Shown here: positions 28,371 to 37,817 of the stretch, in pieces
How positions within the stretch are numbered: the stretch's first letter is position 1
How the letters are laid out: each line of letters begins with the position of its first letter
Assembly (NCBI RefSeq): GCF_009455625.1
Contig: NZ_QPEQ01000001.1
Location: 2,604,001-2,668,000, forward strand
From: Paraburkholderia bonniea
GTDB lineage: Bacteria; Pseudomonadota; Gammaproteobacteria; Burkholderiales; Burkholderiaceae
DNA length: 64,000 bases
Direction: 5' to 3'
Position numbers and translations under genes: made by a program
The notes under the pieces: model-generated
The model's database searches: none
The model's input: the letters and a program-made list of their open reading frames with translations, nothing else
What the model was told of the DNA's origin: nothing

Positions 28371-28731
28371 GTAGGGATACCTGTGCGGCTGCCCGGCGGT
28401 CAAGCTGCCGGAACATCTTGTGGATGCTCTGCAGTCCCGGCCACCAGTACGCATGAAACACCAGATGACTCAAGCCGTGTCTTGCAGGCATAAACCTGAC
28501 CGGCTGGGCTGACAAAAACCTTGAAATTATAGCGCAGCGCCCCCGCCCCCGCACTGCCGCCGGCCGCAAAAAAGCCCTTGAGAGACACTCGCGCCATATC
28601 CAGCAAGCCTTTTGGCTAACTCGTCAAACGCTGCGAATTCCTTTATGCTGCTTCGAGCTCACCTTCAACCATCCCTAAATAACAGCATCGGCCCCAGCAA
28701 TACTGCCGGGTACGAGCGCTGCCCCCGTTTC
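28371..28731. promoter_or_regulatory. Divergent DUF3579/argF intergenic region
   Basis: About 360 bp. An in-frame extension of argF to 28612 exists but the product would lack family similarity. The argF promoter should lie here (a tttatgctg stretch near 28641 is a possible -10). I could not identify an ArgR box with confidence. Confidence 0.4.
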
Positions 28732-29660
28732 ATGACTACCAAGAAAATTCGTCACTATTTGCAGTTCAAGGATTTCTCCCTGGAAGATTACGAATACGTG
28801 CTGGAACGCGCACGCATCCTGAAACGCAAATTCAAAAACTACGAAACCTATCACCCGCTGCACGATCGCACGCTGGCGATGATCTTCGAAAAAAACTCGA
28901 CGCGTACCCGTCTGTCGTTCGAAGCCGGCATCTTCCAGCTGGGCGGCCACGCAGTTTTCATGAGCACACGCGACACCCAGCTTGGGCGCGGCGAACCCAT
29001 CGAAGACGCAGCCCAAGTGATCTCGCGGATGGTCGACATCATCATGATTCGCACCTTCGGCCAGGAAATCATCCAGCGCTTTGCCGAAAATTCACGCGTG
29101 CCAGTCATCAATGGGCTCACCAATGAGTTTCACCCATGCCAGGTGCTGGCGGACATCTTCACCTACGTCGAACATCGCGGACCCATTCGCGGCAAAACCG
29201 TGACGTGGATCGGCGACGCCAACAACATGCTTTACACGTGGATCGAAGCGGCCGAAATACTCGGTTTCAACCTGCATCTGTCCACCCCCCCGGCTACGCA
29301 CTCGATCCAGCGCGGGTCGCCTCACAAGGCGCGCCGCTTTACCGTGAATTCGCCGATCCCCGCGAAGCGTGCGTCGGTGCCGACCTCATCACCACCGACG
29401 TCTGGACCAGCATGGGCTACGAAGCCGAAAACGAAGCGCGCAAGCAAGCCTTCGCCAACTGGTGCGTCGATGCCGCAATGATGGCGCGCGCCAACCCCGA
29501 TGCGCTGTTCATGCATTGCCTGCCAGCCCATCGCGGCGAGGAAGTCAGTGCTGAAGTAATCGACGGCCCGCAAAGCGTCGTGTGGGACGAAGCAGAAAAC
29601 CGCCTGCATGTGCAAAAAGCCCTGATGGAATTTTTGCTGCTGGGCCAGCTCAATCACTGA
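28732..29660 (+). pseudogene. argF: Ornithine carbamoyltransferase, split by a one-base deletion
   Basis: The anabolic enzyme carbamoylates ornithine to citrulline in arginine synthesis. The first frame starts ATG 28732 (MTTKKIRHYLQFKDFSLEDYEY) and carries the carbamoyl-phosphate motif STRTRLSFE and HPCQVLADI, then after NLHLSTPP at about codon 187 runs into 62 unrelated residues before a stop at 29481. The correct C-terminal part (GYALDP...TTDVWTSMGYE, MHCLPAHRG, VWDEAENRLHVQKALMEFLL) continues in the next frame and ends at 29660. The shift falls in a run of seven C (29285-29291); eight would restore a 309-aa enzyme, the usual Burkholderia length. As written, the ornithine-binding HCLP loop is lost. 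It could be a sequencing/assembly error, a true mutation or slippage variation. Confidence 0.93.
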
Positions 29661-29833
29661 CCCACCCGGCTGCAGCACCCGGCCACACCGGCCTGATGCT
29701 GCAGCCTTATCTTTTTCTATTCCGCTTTAGCCAGTCTAAAAACACAAAGCGCAATGGGTTTGATGTCAAAATAGCGCCTTTTCCGCGCGCCTAACCGGCT
29801 CGCATCAGCCAGCCTCTCTGCCACGAGTTCACC

Positions 29834-31060
29834 ATGAGCGATATCAAGAAAGTCGTGCTCGCCTATTCCGGCGGCCTCGATACCTCCGTCATCCTGAAAT
29901 GGTTACAGGACAACTACGACGCCGAAGTCGTCACCTTCACCGCCGATATCGGTCAGGGCGAAGAGCTGGAACCAGCGCGTAAAAAAGCCCTGCAACTTGG
30001 CATCAAACCCGAAAACATCCACATCGAAGACCTGCGCGAAGAATTCGTGCGCGATTACGTGTTTCCGATGTTCCGCGCCAATACGATTTACGAAGGCGAA
30101 TATCTGCTCGGCACCTCAATCGCGCGGCCGCTGATCTCCAAACGCCAGATCGAAATCGCCCGCGCCTGTGGCGCGCAAGCGGTATCGCACGGCGCAACAG
30201 GTAAAGGCAACGACCAGGTGCGTTTCGAGCTCGGTTATTACGCGCTCGAACCCGGCATCAAGGTCATCGCTCCATGGCGCGAATGGGACCTGCTATCACG
30301 CGAAAAACTGCTGGCCTATGCAGAAAAAGCGGGCATCCCAATTGAAATGAAGCACAAGCAAGGCGGCGCGCCGTATTCGATGGATGCCAACCTGCTGCAC
30401 ATCTCGTTTGAAGGCCGCCATCTCGAAGACCCGAAAGCCGAAGCTGAAGCCGACATGTGGCGCTGGACAGTCGCACCAGAAGCCGCGCCAGACCAGGCCG
30501 AATACCTCGATATCGAATACGAACACGGCGACCCGGTCGCGCTGAACGGCAAACGCCTGACGCCAGCCGCGATGCTGACCGAACTCAACCGCCTGGGTGG
30601 CAAGCACGGCATCGGGCGGCTGGATCTGGTGGAGAACCGCTACGTTGGCATGAAGTCACGCGGCTGCTATGAAACGCCTGGCGGCACCATCATGCTCAAA
30701 GGCCATCGCGGCATCGAATCCATCACGCTCGACCGCGAAGTCGCTCATCTGAAAGACGACCTGATGGCCCGTTATGCCGCGCTGATTTACAACGGCTACT
30801 GGTGGAGCCCGGAGCGCCGCGCGCTTCAGGTGTTGATCGACCACACCCAGGAGAAGGTAAACGGCTGGGTGCGCGTCAAGCTGTACAAAGGCAGCGTCAC
30901 CGTGGTCGCGCGCGACTCCAAAGAAACGCTGTTCGATAAAACCATCGCCACGTTCGACGACGACGGCGGTGCCTACAACCAGGCGGACGCGGGCGGCTTT
31001 ATCAAGCTCAATGCCCTGCGGATGCGAATTGCAGAGAATGCCCGCCGTCAGCGCGGCTAA
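29834..31060 (+). CDS. argG: Argininosuccinate synthase
   Basis: 408 aa, full length for the family. It joins citrulline and aspartate using ATP. The PP-loop [10 protein letters not shown] (about 10-19) is followed by [35 protein letters not shown], the APWREWDL segment, and YSMDANL with EG-HLEDP. It lies 173 bp downstream of argF and is followed by a strong terminator, so the two arginine genes may be transcribed together or from separate promoters. Confidence 0.97.
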   Translation: MSDIKKVVLAYSGGLDTSVILKWLQDNYDAEVVTFTADIGQGEELEPARKKALQLGIKPENIHIEDLREEFVRDYVFPMFRANTIYEGEYLLGTSIARPLISKRQIEIARACGAQAVSHGATGKGNDQVRFELGYYALEPGIKVIAPWREWDLLSREKLLAYAEKAGIPIEMKHKQGGAPYSMDANLLHISFEGRHLEDPKAEAEADMWRWTVAPEAAPDQAEYLDIEYEHGDPVALNGKRLTPAAMLTELNRLGGKHGIGRLDLVENRYVGMKSRGCYETPGGTIMLKGHRGIESITLDREVAHLKDDLMARYAALIYNGYWWSPERRALQVLIDHTQEKVNGWVRVKLYKGSVTVVARDSKETLFDKTIATFDDDGGAYNQADAGGFIKLNALRMRIAENARRQRG

Positions 31061-31122
31061 CCCTCTGCCGCTGCCTAAAGATTCAACCCTGAAGACAGCC
31101 GCCTGAATCACGGGCAAACGAC

Positions 31123-31165
31123 AAAAAGCCGCCGGCGATCAAACGATCAAATCGGCGGCTTTTTT
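31123..31165 (+). terminator. Terminator after argG
   Basis: AAAAAGCCGCCG and CGGCGGCTTTTT form a 12-bp stem; the loop itself contains a smaller inverted repeat (gatcaaacgatc). Confidence 0.9.
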
Positions 31166-31217
31166 GCCTTCTGCCTTCTGCCTTCTGCCTTCTGCCTTCT
31201 GCCTTCTGCCTTCTGCC
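31166..31217. repeat. 7-bp microsatellite (GCCTTCT)7
   Basis: Seven exact copies of GCCTTCT from 31166 to 31214 plus a partial eighth, directly after the argG terminator and before the convergent murB stop. Non-coding. Confidence 0.95.
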
Positions 31218-31253
31218 CATCGTGTTGTTTGCGCGGGTTGTCTGCACAGCTTC

Positions 31254-32291
31254 CTATAAACACACCGGCTCGGGTTCAAGCACGATGCCAAAGCGTTCGG
31301 TTACGTCGTTCTGGATCGCTCGCGCCAGCGCCAGCATTTGCGTGCCGTTCGCGCCACCGCGATTGACCAGCACCAGCGCCTGACGCTCATGCACCGCCGC
31401 CGCGCCTAGCGCACGCCCCTTCCAGCCACACTGGTCAATCAGCCAGCCAGCGGCCAGCTTGACCCGGCCATCCGGCTGCGGATACGACACAAGCCCAGGT
31501 TCACGCTCGCGCAGCAGCGTGAAATGCTCAGCCTCAATCACCGGATTTTTAAAGAAACTCCCGGCATTGCCCAGCACCTCTGGATCAGGCAGCTTGGCAC
31601 GCCGCACTGCCACCACCGCCGCGAAAATTGCTTGCGCATCAGGACGTGCCGCGCCGCCTTGAGCCACCAGCTCACGCTCCAGATCCGCGTAGCCCGCACG
31701 CGCTGCCCATGCCTTTGGCAAACGGAACGTTACCGCTGTAATAGCGAAGCGATTACGCCCCTCCTGCTTGAAAAAGCTGTCGCGGTAGCCAAGGCGGCAA
31801 GCGGCGGCAGTCAACACCACCGGCTCGCCACTCGAAAGCTCCAGTGCGCGCAGCGAGACCAGGTGCTCGCTCATTTCCAGCCCATACGCGCCAATATTCT
31901 GAATCGGCGCAGCGCCCACGGTGCCGGGAATCAGCGCGAGATTCTCAAGACCCGGCATGCCTTGCTCCAGCGTCCAGCAGACAAACTGATGCCAGTTCTC
32001 TCCAGCCGCGGCTTCGACATACCACGCGTGATCGTCCTCACCCACCACGCGCCGCCCACGCAGCGTCATGCGCAGCACCAGCCCCTCGAAGTCACGGGTG
32101 AACACCACGTTGCTGCCCCCGCCCAGCACCAGCCGTGGCAGGCCAGCCGCCACGGCCGCCTGCAACGCGATAGGCAGTTGCGCCTCGTGCTGAATCTCGC
32201 AGGCCAGGCGCGCCCGGACATCAAAACCGAACGTGTTGTGCGCACGAAGCGGATAGTCAGCGCTAAACCGGGGAGCGTTAGATGGCGACAT
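31254..32291 (-). CDS. murB: UDP-N-acetylenolpyruvoylglucosamine reductase
   Basis: 345 aa from ATG 32291 ([23 protein letters not shown]); a TTG start three codons earlier is less likely. An FAD enzyme that makes UDP-N-acetylmuramic acid, the second step of peptidoglycan precursor synthesis. FAD-binding region [11 protein letters not shown] (about 55-65), [16 protein letters not shown] (about 125-140), GYRDSFFK with Arg/Ser acid-base residues, [11 protein letters not shown] and the C-terminal [12 protein letters not shown]. The type matches the longer proteobacterial (type I) enzyme. Confidence 0.96.
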   Translation of the reverse strand: MSPSNAPRFSADYPLRAHNTFGFDVRARLACEIQHEAQLPIALQAAVAAGLPRLVLGGGSNVVFTRDFEGLVLRMTLRGRRVVGEDDHAWYVEAAAGENWHQFVCWTLEQGMPGLENLALIPGTVGAAPIQNIGAYGLEMSEHLVSLRALELSSGEPVVLTAAACRLGYRDSFFKQEGRNRFAITAVTFRLPKAWAARAGYADLERELVAQGGAARPDAQAIFAAVVAVRRAKLPDPEVLGNAGSFFKNPVIEAEHFTLLREREPGLVSYPQPDGRVKLAAGWLIDQCGWKGRALGAAAVHERQALVLVNRGGANGTQMLALARAIQNDVTERFGIVLEPEPVCL

Positions 32292-32460
32292 CGGGATCAA
32301 TCGGGATAAACGTGGAGACGGCCTGGCACAACGGCCTTTGGGGAAAAAGAAAGGCGCCGGTAGAATGGCGCCCAGTTCGCTATTATAGCGGCCGCCCCGA
32401 GGCCAGCCATCCGGCTCGCGCTCTGGTCACCGCACTCAAAAGCTCAAAGGAAAAATCACC

Positions 32461-32946
32461 ATGCCATCGTTCGACGTCGTTTCAGAAGCCGACATGATCG
32501 AAGTCAAAAACGCGCTGGAGCAATCCAACAAGGAGATTTCCACGCGCTTCGATTTCAAGGGTTCCGACGCACGCGTCGAACAAAAAGAACGTGAGCTGAC
32601 CGCATTCGCCGACGATGACTTTAAGCTCAGCCAGGTCAAGGATGTCCTGCTATCGAAGATGGCCAAGCGCGGCGTCGATGTGCGCTTTCTTGAATACGGC
32701 AAGATCGAGAAAATTGGCGGCGACAAGGTGAAGCAGGTCGTCACGGTCAAAAAAGGAGTTTCAGGCGAACTCGCCAAGAAAATCGTCAAGCTGGTGAAGG
32801 ACAGCAAGATCAAGGTTCAGGCGAGCATCCAGGGCGATGCGGTACGCGTCTCAGGTGCCAAGCGTGACGACTTGCAAAACGTAATGGCCATGTTGCGCAA
32901 AGACGTAACCGATACGCCACTCGATTTCAATAATTTCCGCGACTAA
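32461..32946 (+). CDS. yajQ: YajQ-family nucleotide-binding protein
   Basis: 161 aa, full length. The start [21 protein letters not shown] and FDFKGSDA, then [22 protein letters not shown] and the end [13 protein letters not shown], are diagnostic. YajQ family members bind nucleotides, and in Xanthomonas a member binds cyclic di-GMP and affects virulence; the role here is inferred only from that. It stands alone between divergent murB and convergent plsY. Confidence 0.95.
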   Translation: MPSFDVVSEADMIEVKNALEQSNKEISTRFDFKGSDARVEQKERELTAFADDDFKLSQVKDVLLSKMAKRGVDVRFLEYGKIEKIGGDKVKQVVTVKKGVSGELAKKIVKLVKDSKIKVQASIQGDAVRVSGAKRDDLQNVMAMLRKDVTDTPLDFNNFRD

Positions 32947-32980
32947 AACCCTAAGCCGCCCGGTGCGCCGCACGCTAGCG

Positions 32981-33619
32981 CTAGCGTTTGTGGTTGCGCC
33001 CCGGGCGGGCTGCCTCACCCGCCTTATGGCCAAGGCGGCTTTCCTGCCCCGCCATCAGCTTGGCAATATTGCCGCGATGCCGCCAGATCAATAGCGCACT
33101 CATCAGCGCAATTGCCAGCGCGACGATATTCGCGCCGAACAGAAAGCCGTCATAAAGCGGAGCGAACACCGCAGCCGCCAGCGCCGCCAGCGACGAATAG
33201 CGAAAGAAAAACGCGACGATCGCCCAGGTCAGCATGGTGGCCAGCCCTAGCACCGGACTGATTGCGAACAGCACACCCGCCGCTGTCGCCACGCCCTTGC
33301 CGCCTTTGAAGCGAAAAAACACCGGGTACAGATGGCCGAGAAACACCGCTAATGCAGCCACAGCAATCGCGCCGTCGCCCAACCCGTAACGCGGCCCGAA
33401 ATAACTCACCAGCCAGACCGCCAGCCAGCCTTTAAACGCATCGCCCAGCAAGGTCAGCACCGCCGCTGCGCGGTTGCCGCTGCGCAGCACGTTGGTCGCG
33501 CCAGGATTTTTTGAACCGTATGAACGCGGGTCAGCCAGCCCCATCGCCGCACTCACAATCACAGCAAATGACACCGAGCCAATCAGATAAGCGGCAACGG
33601 CGACGATCAGGTTTTCCAT
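32981..33619 (-). CDS. plsY: Glycerol-3-phosphate acyltransferase PlsY
   Basis: 212 aa from ATG 33619 ([20 protein letters not shown]); a longer frame to 33709 adds non-family residues. An integral membrane enzyme that transfers acyl from acyl-phosphate to glycerol-3-phosphate, the first step of phospholipid synthesis. Five to six hydrophobic helices with the three catalytic loops: [12 protein letters not shown] (about 38-49), [20 protein letters not shown] (about 100-119) and [16 protein letters not shown] near the C-terminus. Confidence 0.96.
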   Translation of the reverse strand: MENLIVAVAAYLIGSVSFAVIVSAAMGLADPRSYGSKNPGATNVLRSGNRAAAVLTLLGDAFKGWLAVWLVSYFGPRYGLGDGAIAVAALAVFLGHLYPVFFRFKGGKGVATAAGVLFAISPVLGLATMLTWAIVAFFFRYSSLAALAAAVFAPLYDGFLFGANIVALAIALMSALLIWRHRGNIAKLMAGQESRLGHKAGEAARPGRNHKR

Positions 33620-33736
33620 GGAAGAGCTCTTGTCAGCATCGGGGGAAGCCAGCAGCGTCACTGTCTGCTGCGGCGTATATGAAGTAGCGCGCATTCTACC
33701 GAATGCCATGCGCGCTAAACCGCTGGCGTAGCGAGT

Positions 33737-34228
33737 TCAATCAACACTGGCGCACTGCACGGGTATGGCCTTGAGCAGCGTGGTCAGCACATCAGGGGCG
33801 AGGCTGATGAGAAAACCCCTTCGGCCGCCATTCAGCCAGACGGTGGGCAACGCCAGCACGCTCGCCTCGACATAAACCGGCATCGCCTTGCGCGTGCCAA
33901 ACGGCGACGTGCCACCGATCAGATAACCGGAATGACGGTTCGCCACCTCGGGCTTGCACGGCTCAATGCGTTTTGCCCCGGCTTGCCGCGCAAGATTTTT
34001 GGTTGAAACGGTACGGTCACCGTGCATCAGCACAATCAGCGGCTTGGCGTGCTCGTCTTCCATCACCAGGGTCTTGATGACGTTGTGCTCATCCACGCCT
34101 AGCTGACGCGCGGATTCTGCCGTGCCGCCATGCTCGAGATAGGCATAGGGATGCTCGCCAAAAATCACGCCATGACGGCGCAAAAACTGCGTGGCGGGGG
34201 TTTCGGAAACGTGTCTGGATTTGCTCAT
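33737..34228 (-). CDS. ybaK: Cys-tRNA(Pro) deacylase, YbaK/EbsC type
   Basis: 163 aa. It trans-edits Cys-tRNA(Pro) made by prolyl-tRNA synthetase. Family marks are KTLVMEDE, the conserved Lys near residue 48, GDRTVSTKNLARQAGAKRIEPC and YLIGGTSPFGTRKAMPVYVE. The length and all motifs fit. It is divergent from the adenylate-forming ligase gene downstream. Confidence 0.92.
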   Translation of the reverse strand: MSKSRHVSETPATQFLRRHGVIFGEHPYAYLEHGGTAESARQLGVDEHNVIKTLVMEDEHAKPLIVLMHGDRTVSTKNLARQAGAKRIEPCKPEVANRHSGYLIGGTSPFGTRKAMPVYVEASVLALPTVWLNGGRRGFLISLAPDVLTTLLKAIPVQCASVD

Positions 34229-34373
34229 CGGCGCATTGTAAGCGCGGCTTTGCTGCTCGCGCCACTAGCCAGATGGCTGATTGTGCAGGCCACCCGGCTA
34301 TGGCACGATCGTTCGCTACCGGCTGCCCTGGAGCAGGAAATTCTGGGGCAGCCGTCATATCAAGGAGACCGCA

Positions 34374-35996
34374 TTGATATCCCAACCTCAGGTCCAAAGC
34401 GCCACCGTCTCTGTTGCGGCCACCCTCGCAACCACCCCCGCCGCGCCATTCGATCTTCCCGCGCTGCTGGCCACCCTGCCCAGCCGGATCAGCGACATCG
34501 TGGTGCGCTCCGCCGCGCTTCAGCCTGAAGCGCTCGCGTTAATCGAAGACGGGCGGCACCTCAGCCGCGCGCAACTGCTCCAGGCAATCCAGGCCACGGC
34601 CGCTCAGCTAAGCGAATGGGGCGTCCAGTCAGGCGACAGGGTGATGATCGTCGCCGAAAACAGCATCGCGCAAATCGTGCTGCTACTGGCCAGTGCCTCG
34701 CTGGATGCGTGGGCGCTGGTATCCAATGCGCGCCTGTCGGCAGCGGAGCTCGATGCGATTCGTGCGCATGCCCAGCCGCGCGTGGTGGCGTATGTGCTCG
34801 AAACCTCCGCTGATGCACAACACCATGCGCAGCGGCATCAGGCGCAAGCTGCTCCCACCGCCATCCATGGCCCTGAAATAGGTCAGTGGGCCTATACGCT
34901 TGACCCGCAAGTGACAGCCGAAACCACTAGCGGTGCCAGCACCGCCAGCAGCCACCAATGCGCCGCGCTGATCTATACCACCGGCACCACCGGTGCGCCA
35001 AAGGGCGTGATGCTGTCACATCGCAATCTGCTGTTTATCGCGGCGATCTCCAGCACCCTGCGCCGTGTCGCGCCCGGCGATGTGGTCTACACCGTTTTGC
35101 CTGTCTCGCACGTGTACGGGCTGGCCTCCGTCTGCCTCGGCAGCCTGTATGCCGGAGCCACGCTACGGCTAGCGCCACGCTTCACCCCGGAGGCCGTGCG
35201 GCACGCGCTGGCCAACGAACACGTGTCGATCTTCCAGGGCGTGCCCGCCATGCACGCCAAACTGCTCGACCACCTGCATGCGCAAGGCTTGCCATGGGTC
35301 GCACCACATTTGCGTTTCGCTTATTCGGGCGGCTCGCCCCTCGATGCGGCGCTCAAGGCGCGCGTTGAAAGCGTCTACGGCGTCACCCTGCATAACGGGT
35401 ACGGCATGACTGAAAGCAGCCCAACCATCGCTCAAACCATGCTTGATGCGCCGCGCAGCGATACCTCAGCCGGGCAGATCATTCCGGGTGTCGAAGTCTG
35501 TTTCATGTTGCCTGACGGCACCCCTGCAGCCACAGGTGAGACCGGCGAAATATGGGTGCGCGGCCCCAATGTGATGCTGGGCTATTACCGCAATCCTGAG
35601 CAAACCCGCCTCACCGTCAACGCCGAAGGCTGGCTGAAAACCGGCGACCTCGCCCGGCAGGATGCCGATGGTGCATTACATATCGTGGGGCGCAGCAAGG
35701 AACTCATCATCCGCTCCGGCTTCAATGTCTATCCGGCTGAAGTGGAGCAGGTGCTGAATGCGCATCCTGAAGTGGTGCAGTCCGCGGTGATCGGACGCCC
35801 GGTTGAGGGCAACGAAGAAGTCATCGCGTTCGTCGAGCTAGCCGCTCATGCACAGGTTTCAGCCGCCGAACTGATCGCGTGGAGCAGCGCCCGTCTCGCC
35901 CCCTATAAACGCCCGGCGGAAATCCATGTGTTAGCAGCCTTGCCCGCCGCTGCAACCGGCAAGCTGCTAAAGCATCGCTTGCGCGATTTACTGTGA
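34374..35996 (+). CDS. Acyl-CoA synthetase / AMP-dependent ligase
   Basis: 540 aa from TTG 34374, chosen for the aaggaga ribosome site 6 bp upstream; a start at 34281 would add 31 residues that look non-coding. It is an adenylate-forming enzyme activating a carboxylic acid to an acyl-adenylate and probably acyl-CoA. ATP/AMP signature YTTGTTGAPKGVMLSH (about residues 201-216), GYGMTESSP, and the hinge region TGDLARQDADGALHIVGRSKELIIRSGFNVYPAEVE, then the catalytic Lys in TGKLLKHRLR. The substrate is not evident; the family includes long-chain fatty acid and 4-coumarate:CoA ligases. Confidence 0.88.
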   Translation: MISQPQVQSATVSVAATLATTPAAPFDLPALLATLPSRISDIVVRSAALQPEALALIEDGRHLSRAQLLQAIQATAAQLSEWGVQSGDRVMIVAENSIAQIVLLLASASLDAWALVSNARLSAAELDAIRAHAQPRVVAYVLETSADAQHHAQRHQAQAAPTAIHGPEIGQWAYTLDPQVTAETTSGASTASSHQCAALIYTTGTTGAPKGVMLSHRNLLFIAAISSTLRRVAPGDVVYTVLPVSHVYGLASVCLGSLYAGATLRLAPRFTPEAVRHALANEHVSIFQGVPAMHAKLLDHLHAQGLPWVAPHLRFAYSGGSPLDAALKARVESVYGVTLHNGYGMTESSPTIAQTMLDAPRSDTSAGQIIPGVEVCFMLPDGTPAATGETGEIWVRGPNVMLGYYRNPEQTRLTVNAEGWLKTGDLARQDADGALHIVGRSKELIIRSGFNVYPAEVEQVLNAHPEVVQSAVIGRPVEGNEEVIAFVELAAHAQVSAAELIAWSSARLAPYKRPAEIHVLAALPAAATGKLLKHRLRDLL

Positions 35997-36103
35997 AGAT
36001 GCGCTTCTACGTCACTTCGTCACTTCACGCCACGCCACTTCACCGCGCTACGTGACCTGCGTGGACCTGCATGAACCTGCATGCGGCACGGCGGTCTCGG
36101 CCC

Positions 36104-36239
36104 AACCGTATCGGCCCTATCGGCCCTATCAACCGTATCAGCCCTATCAACCGTATCAGCCCTATCAACCGTATCAGCCCTATCAACCGTATCAGCCCTA
36201 TCAGCCGTATCAGCCCTATCAGCCGTATCAGCCCGATCA
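36104..36239. repeat. 9-bp (18-bp higher order) minisatellite
   Basis: About 15 copies of a 9-bp unit CC(G/C)TAT C(A/G)(A/G), mostly alternating CCGTATCAG and CCCTATCAA to give an 18-bp period. It lies between the convergent ligase and xerD genes and runs up to and including the xerD stop codon (36237-36239). One frame reads as a Tyr-Gln-Pro repeat but has no start context. Confidence 0.95.
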
Positions 36240-37166
36240 ACCACGCGGATGGTGCTGCGCATGCAGCACTTTCAGACGTTCACGGGCGACGTGGGTGTAA
36301 ATCTGCGTCGTCGAAATATCCGTATGACCCAGCAGCATTTGCACCACGCGCAGATCCGCGCCGTGGTTCAGCAGATGCGTGGCAAACGCATGACGCAACG
36401 TATGCGGTGACAGTGGCGCGTGAATCTCCGCCGTCCGCGCATGGCGCTTCACGATGTGCCAGAACTGATGCCGCGTCATGCCCTCGGCACGGCTGGTCAC
36501 AAACAGCGCATCAGCAGCGCGTGCGCCGAGCAACGCAGGGCGGCCATCGCGCAAATACCGCTCAATCCAGCCGCGTGCTTCGTCGCCAAACGGCACCAGG
36601 CGCTCTTTCGCGCCCTTGCCCATCACGCGTACCACGCCCTCATTGAGCCCCACCGCGACGGTTTTTAGCGTCACCAGTTCGGTCACACGCAAGCCGCTGG
36701 CGTACATCAACTCCAGCATCGTGCGATCGCGCAGGCCCCGTGGCGTGTCGATCAGCGGGGCCGCGAGCAGCATTTCAACCTGGCTTTCGGTCAGCGTCGA
36801 CGGAAAGCGCAACGGTTGCTTCGCTGAACGCACGCGCAAGGTTGGGTCCGCGTTGATGCGATGTTCACGTACAGCCCAGGCGTAATAGCGGCGAAATACC
36901 GAAAGACGGCGATTGGATGACGTCGGCCGGTCTTTCAGCCGCACCACGCTGTAGGCATCGAGATCGGCTTCGTGCACGGCATCCAGTGACATGCCGCGCC
37001 ACGCCAGCCATTCAGCGAAAAGCCGCAGGTCGCTGCGATAAGCGTCGATGGTGTTGCGCGACAGGCCGTGTTCGAGCCACAACGCGTCGCAGAAGGTGTC
37101 AATCGAAGTGCTGCTCAGCCGCCGCTGTTCAGCCGCTGCATTTTCTGCTGCCGTGTTCTCGCTCAT
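36237..37166 (-). CDS. xerD: Tyrosine recombinase XerD
   Basis: 309 aa. It acts with XerC at dif to resolve chromosome dimers. An N-terminal SAM-like core-binding domain (about 20-105) precedes the catalytic domain with ASGLRVTEL (catalytic Arg), the GKGAKERLVP beta-hairpin Lys, SPHTLRHAFATHLL (His-x-x-Arg), LGHTDISTTQIYTHV (His and the nucleophilic Tyr). XerD rather than XerC or a phage integrase is inferred from its similarity pattern and core-gene context. Its start overlaps the ogt stop by ATGA. Confidence 0.93.
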   Translation of the reverse strand: MSENTAAENAAAEQRRLSSTSIDTFCDALWLEHGLSRNTIDAYRSDLRLFAEWLAWRGMSLDAVHEADLDAYSVVRLKDRPTSSNRRLSVFRRYYAWAVREHRINADPTLRVRSAKQPLRFPSTLTESQVEMLLAAPLIDTPRGLRDRTMLELMYASGLRVTELVTLKTVAVGLNEGVVRVMGKGAKERLVPFGDEARGWIERYLRDGRPALLGARAADALFVTSRAEGMTRHQFWHIVKRHARTAEIHAPLSPHTLRHAFATHLLNHGADLRVVQMLLGHTDISTTQIYTHVARERLKVLHAQHHPRG

Positions 37167-37639
37167 GCCGCGTAGCGTAAAACGCCCTCGTGAGCCAGCA
37201 GCCAGCGCTTCACCTGGCGAAAGAAATCATCGCCCGCGTGATGCGCGAAACCGCCGATGCCATTCGCTGCGACCACCCGGTGACATGGAATCACCAGCGG
37301 AAATAAATTCGAGCCGCACGCCTGGCCTACCGCGCGCGGCACGCTGCCAACCTGCTGCGCCAGTTGCCCGTAAGTCAGCACCTGGCCGGGGGCAATGCCA
37401 CTGATCGCCTGCCAGACCCGGCGCTGAAACGCCGAGCCCAGCCCCGCCAGCGGCAACGCAAAAGCCGCCGACGGCTGATGCAAATAGCGCTCGATCTGCG
37501 CCACGGCCTGCTGCGCCAATGGCGTATCGGGAGCGAGCACCGGCGTTTCCTGCGGCAGATAAACGATCTCGCGCACTTCACCCTGAGCAATGCGGATACC
37601 CACCTTGCCAAAGGGCGCACTCATGACTGCACTGAACAT
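37163..37639 (-). CDS. ogt: Methylated-DNA-[protein]-cysteine S-methyltransferase
   Basis: 158 aa from ATG 37639 (MFSAVMSAPFGKVG), with ggag 7 bp upstream; GTG one codon earlier is also possible. It repairs O6-methylguanine by transfer to its own Cys. The active site is PCHRVV (Cys about residue 128), preceded by the helix-turn-helix SVPRAVGQACGSN. Single-domain, hence Ogt type. Coupled to xerD by a 4-bp overlap on the same strand. Confidence 0.93.
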   Translation of the reverse strand: MFSAVMSAPFGKVGIRIAQGEVREIVYLPQETPVLAPDTPLAQQAVAQIERYLHQPSAAFALPLAGLGSAFQRRVWQAISGIAPGQVLTYGQLAQQVGSVPRAVGQACGSNLFPLVIPCHRVVAANGIGGFAHHAGDDFFRQVKRWLLAHEGVLRYAA

Positions 37640-37817
37640 CACTTCACTCCCTTTCCGCTCAATTCTTCTCCATTCCGCTCAAGCCGGAATCGCACTCGCC
37701 TGGCGCGTTATCCGGTGCTTCACCACGCTATCCCAATCCCGGCCCAGAAAACGCTGGCTGAAAAACCTTTGCAGCGAGCAAGCGGCCATCAAACAGAAAC
37801 CCGCATCCCGCCACGAA

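Noticed and set aside
28612..28731. N-terminal extension of argF to 28612
   Set aside because: ArgF of the family begins MT-K-IRHYLQFKDFS; the extra 40 residues have no family match.
29136..29660. Separate 174-aa gene after argF
   Set aside because: From GYALDP onward it is the C-terminal half of ornithine carbamoyltransferase in a shifted frame, so it belongs to argF.
36052..36300. Protein of Tyr-Gln-Pro repeats
   Set aside because: The frame arises from a 9-bp minisatellite, has no ribosome site and overlaps xerD on the other strand.
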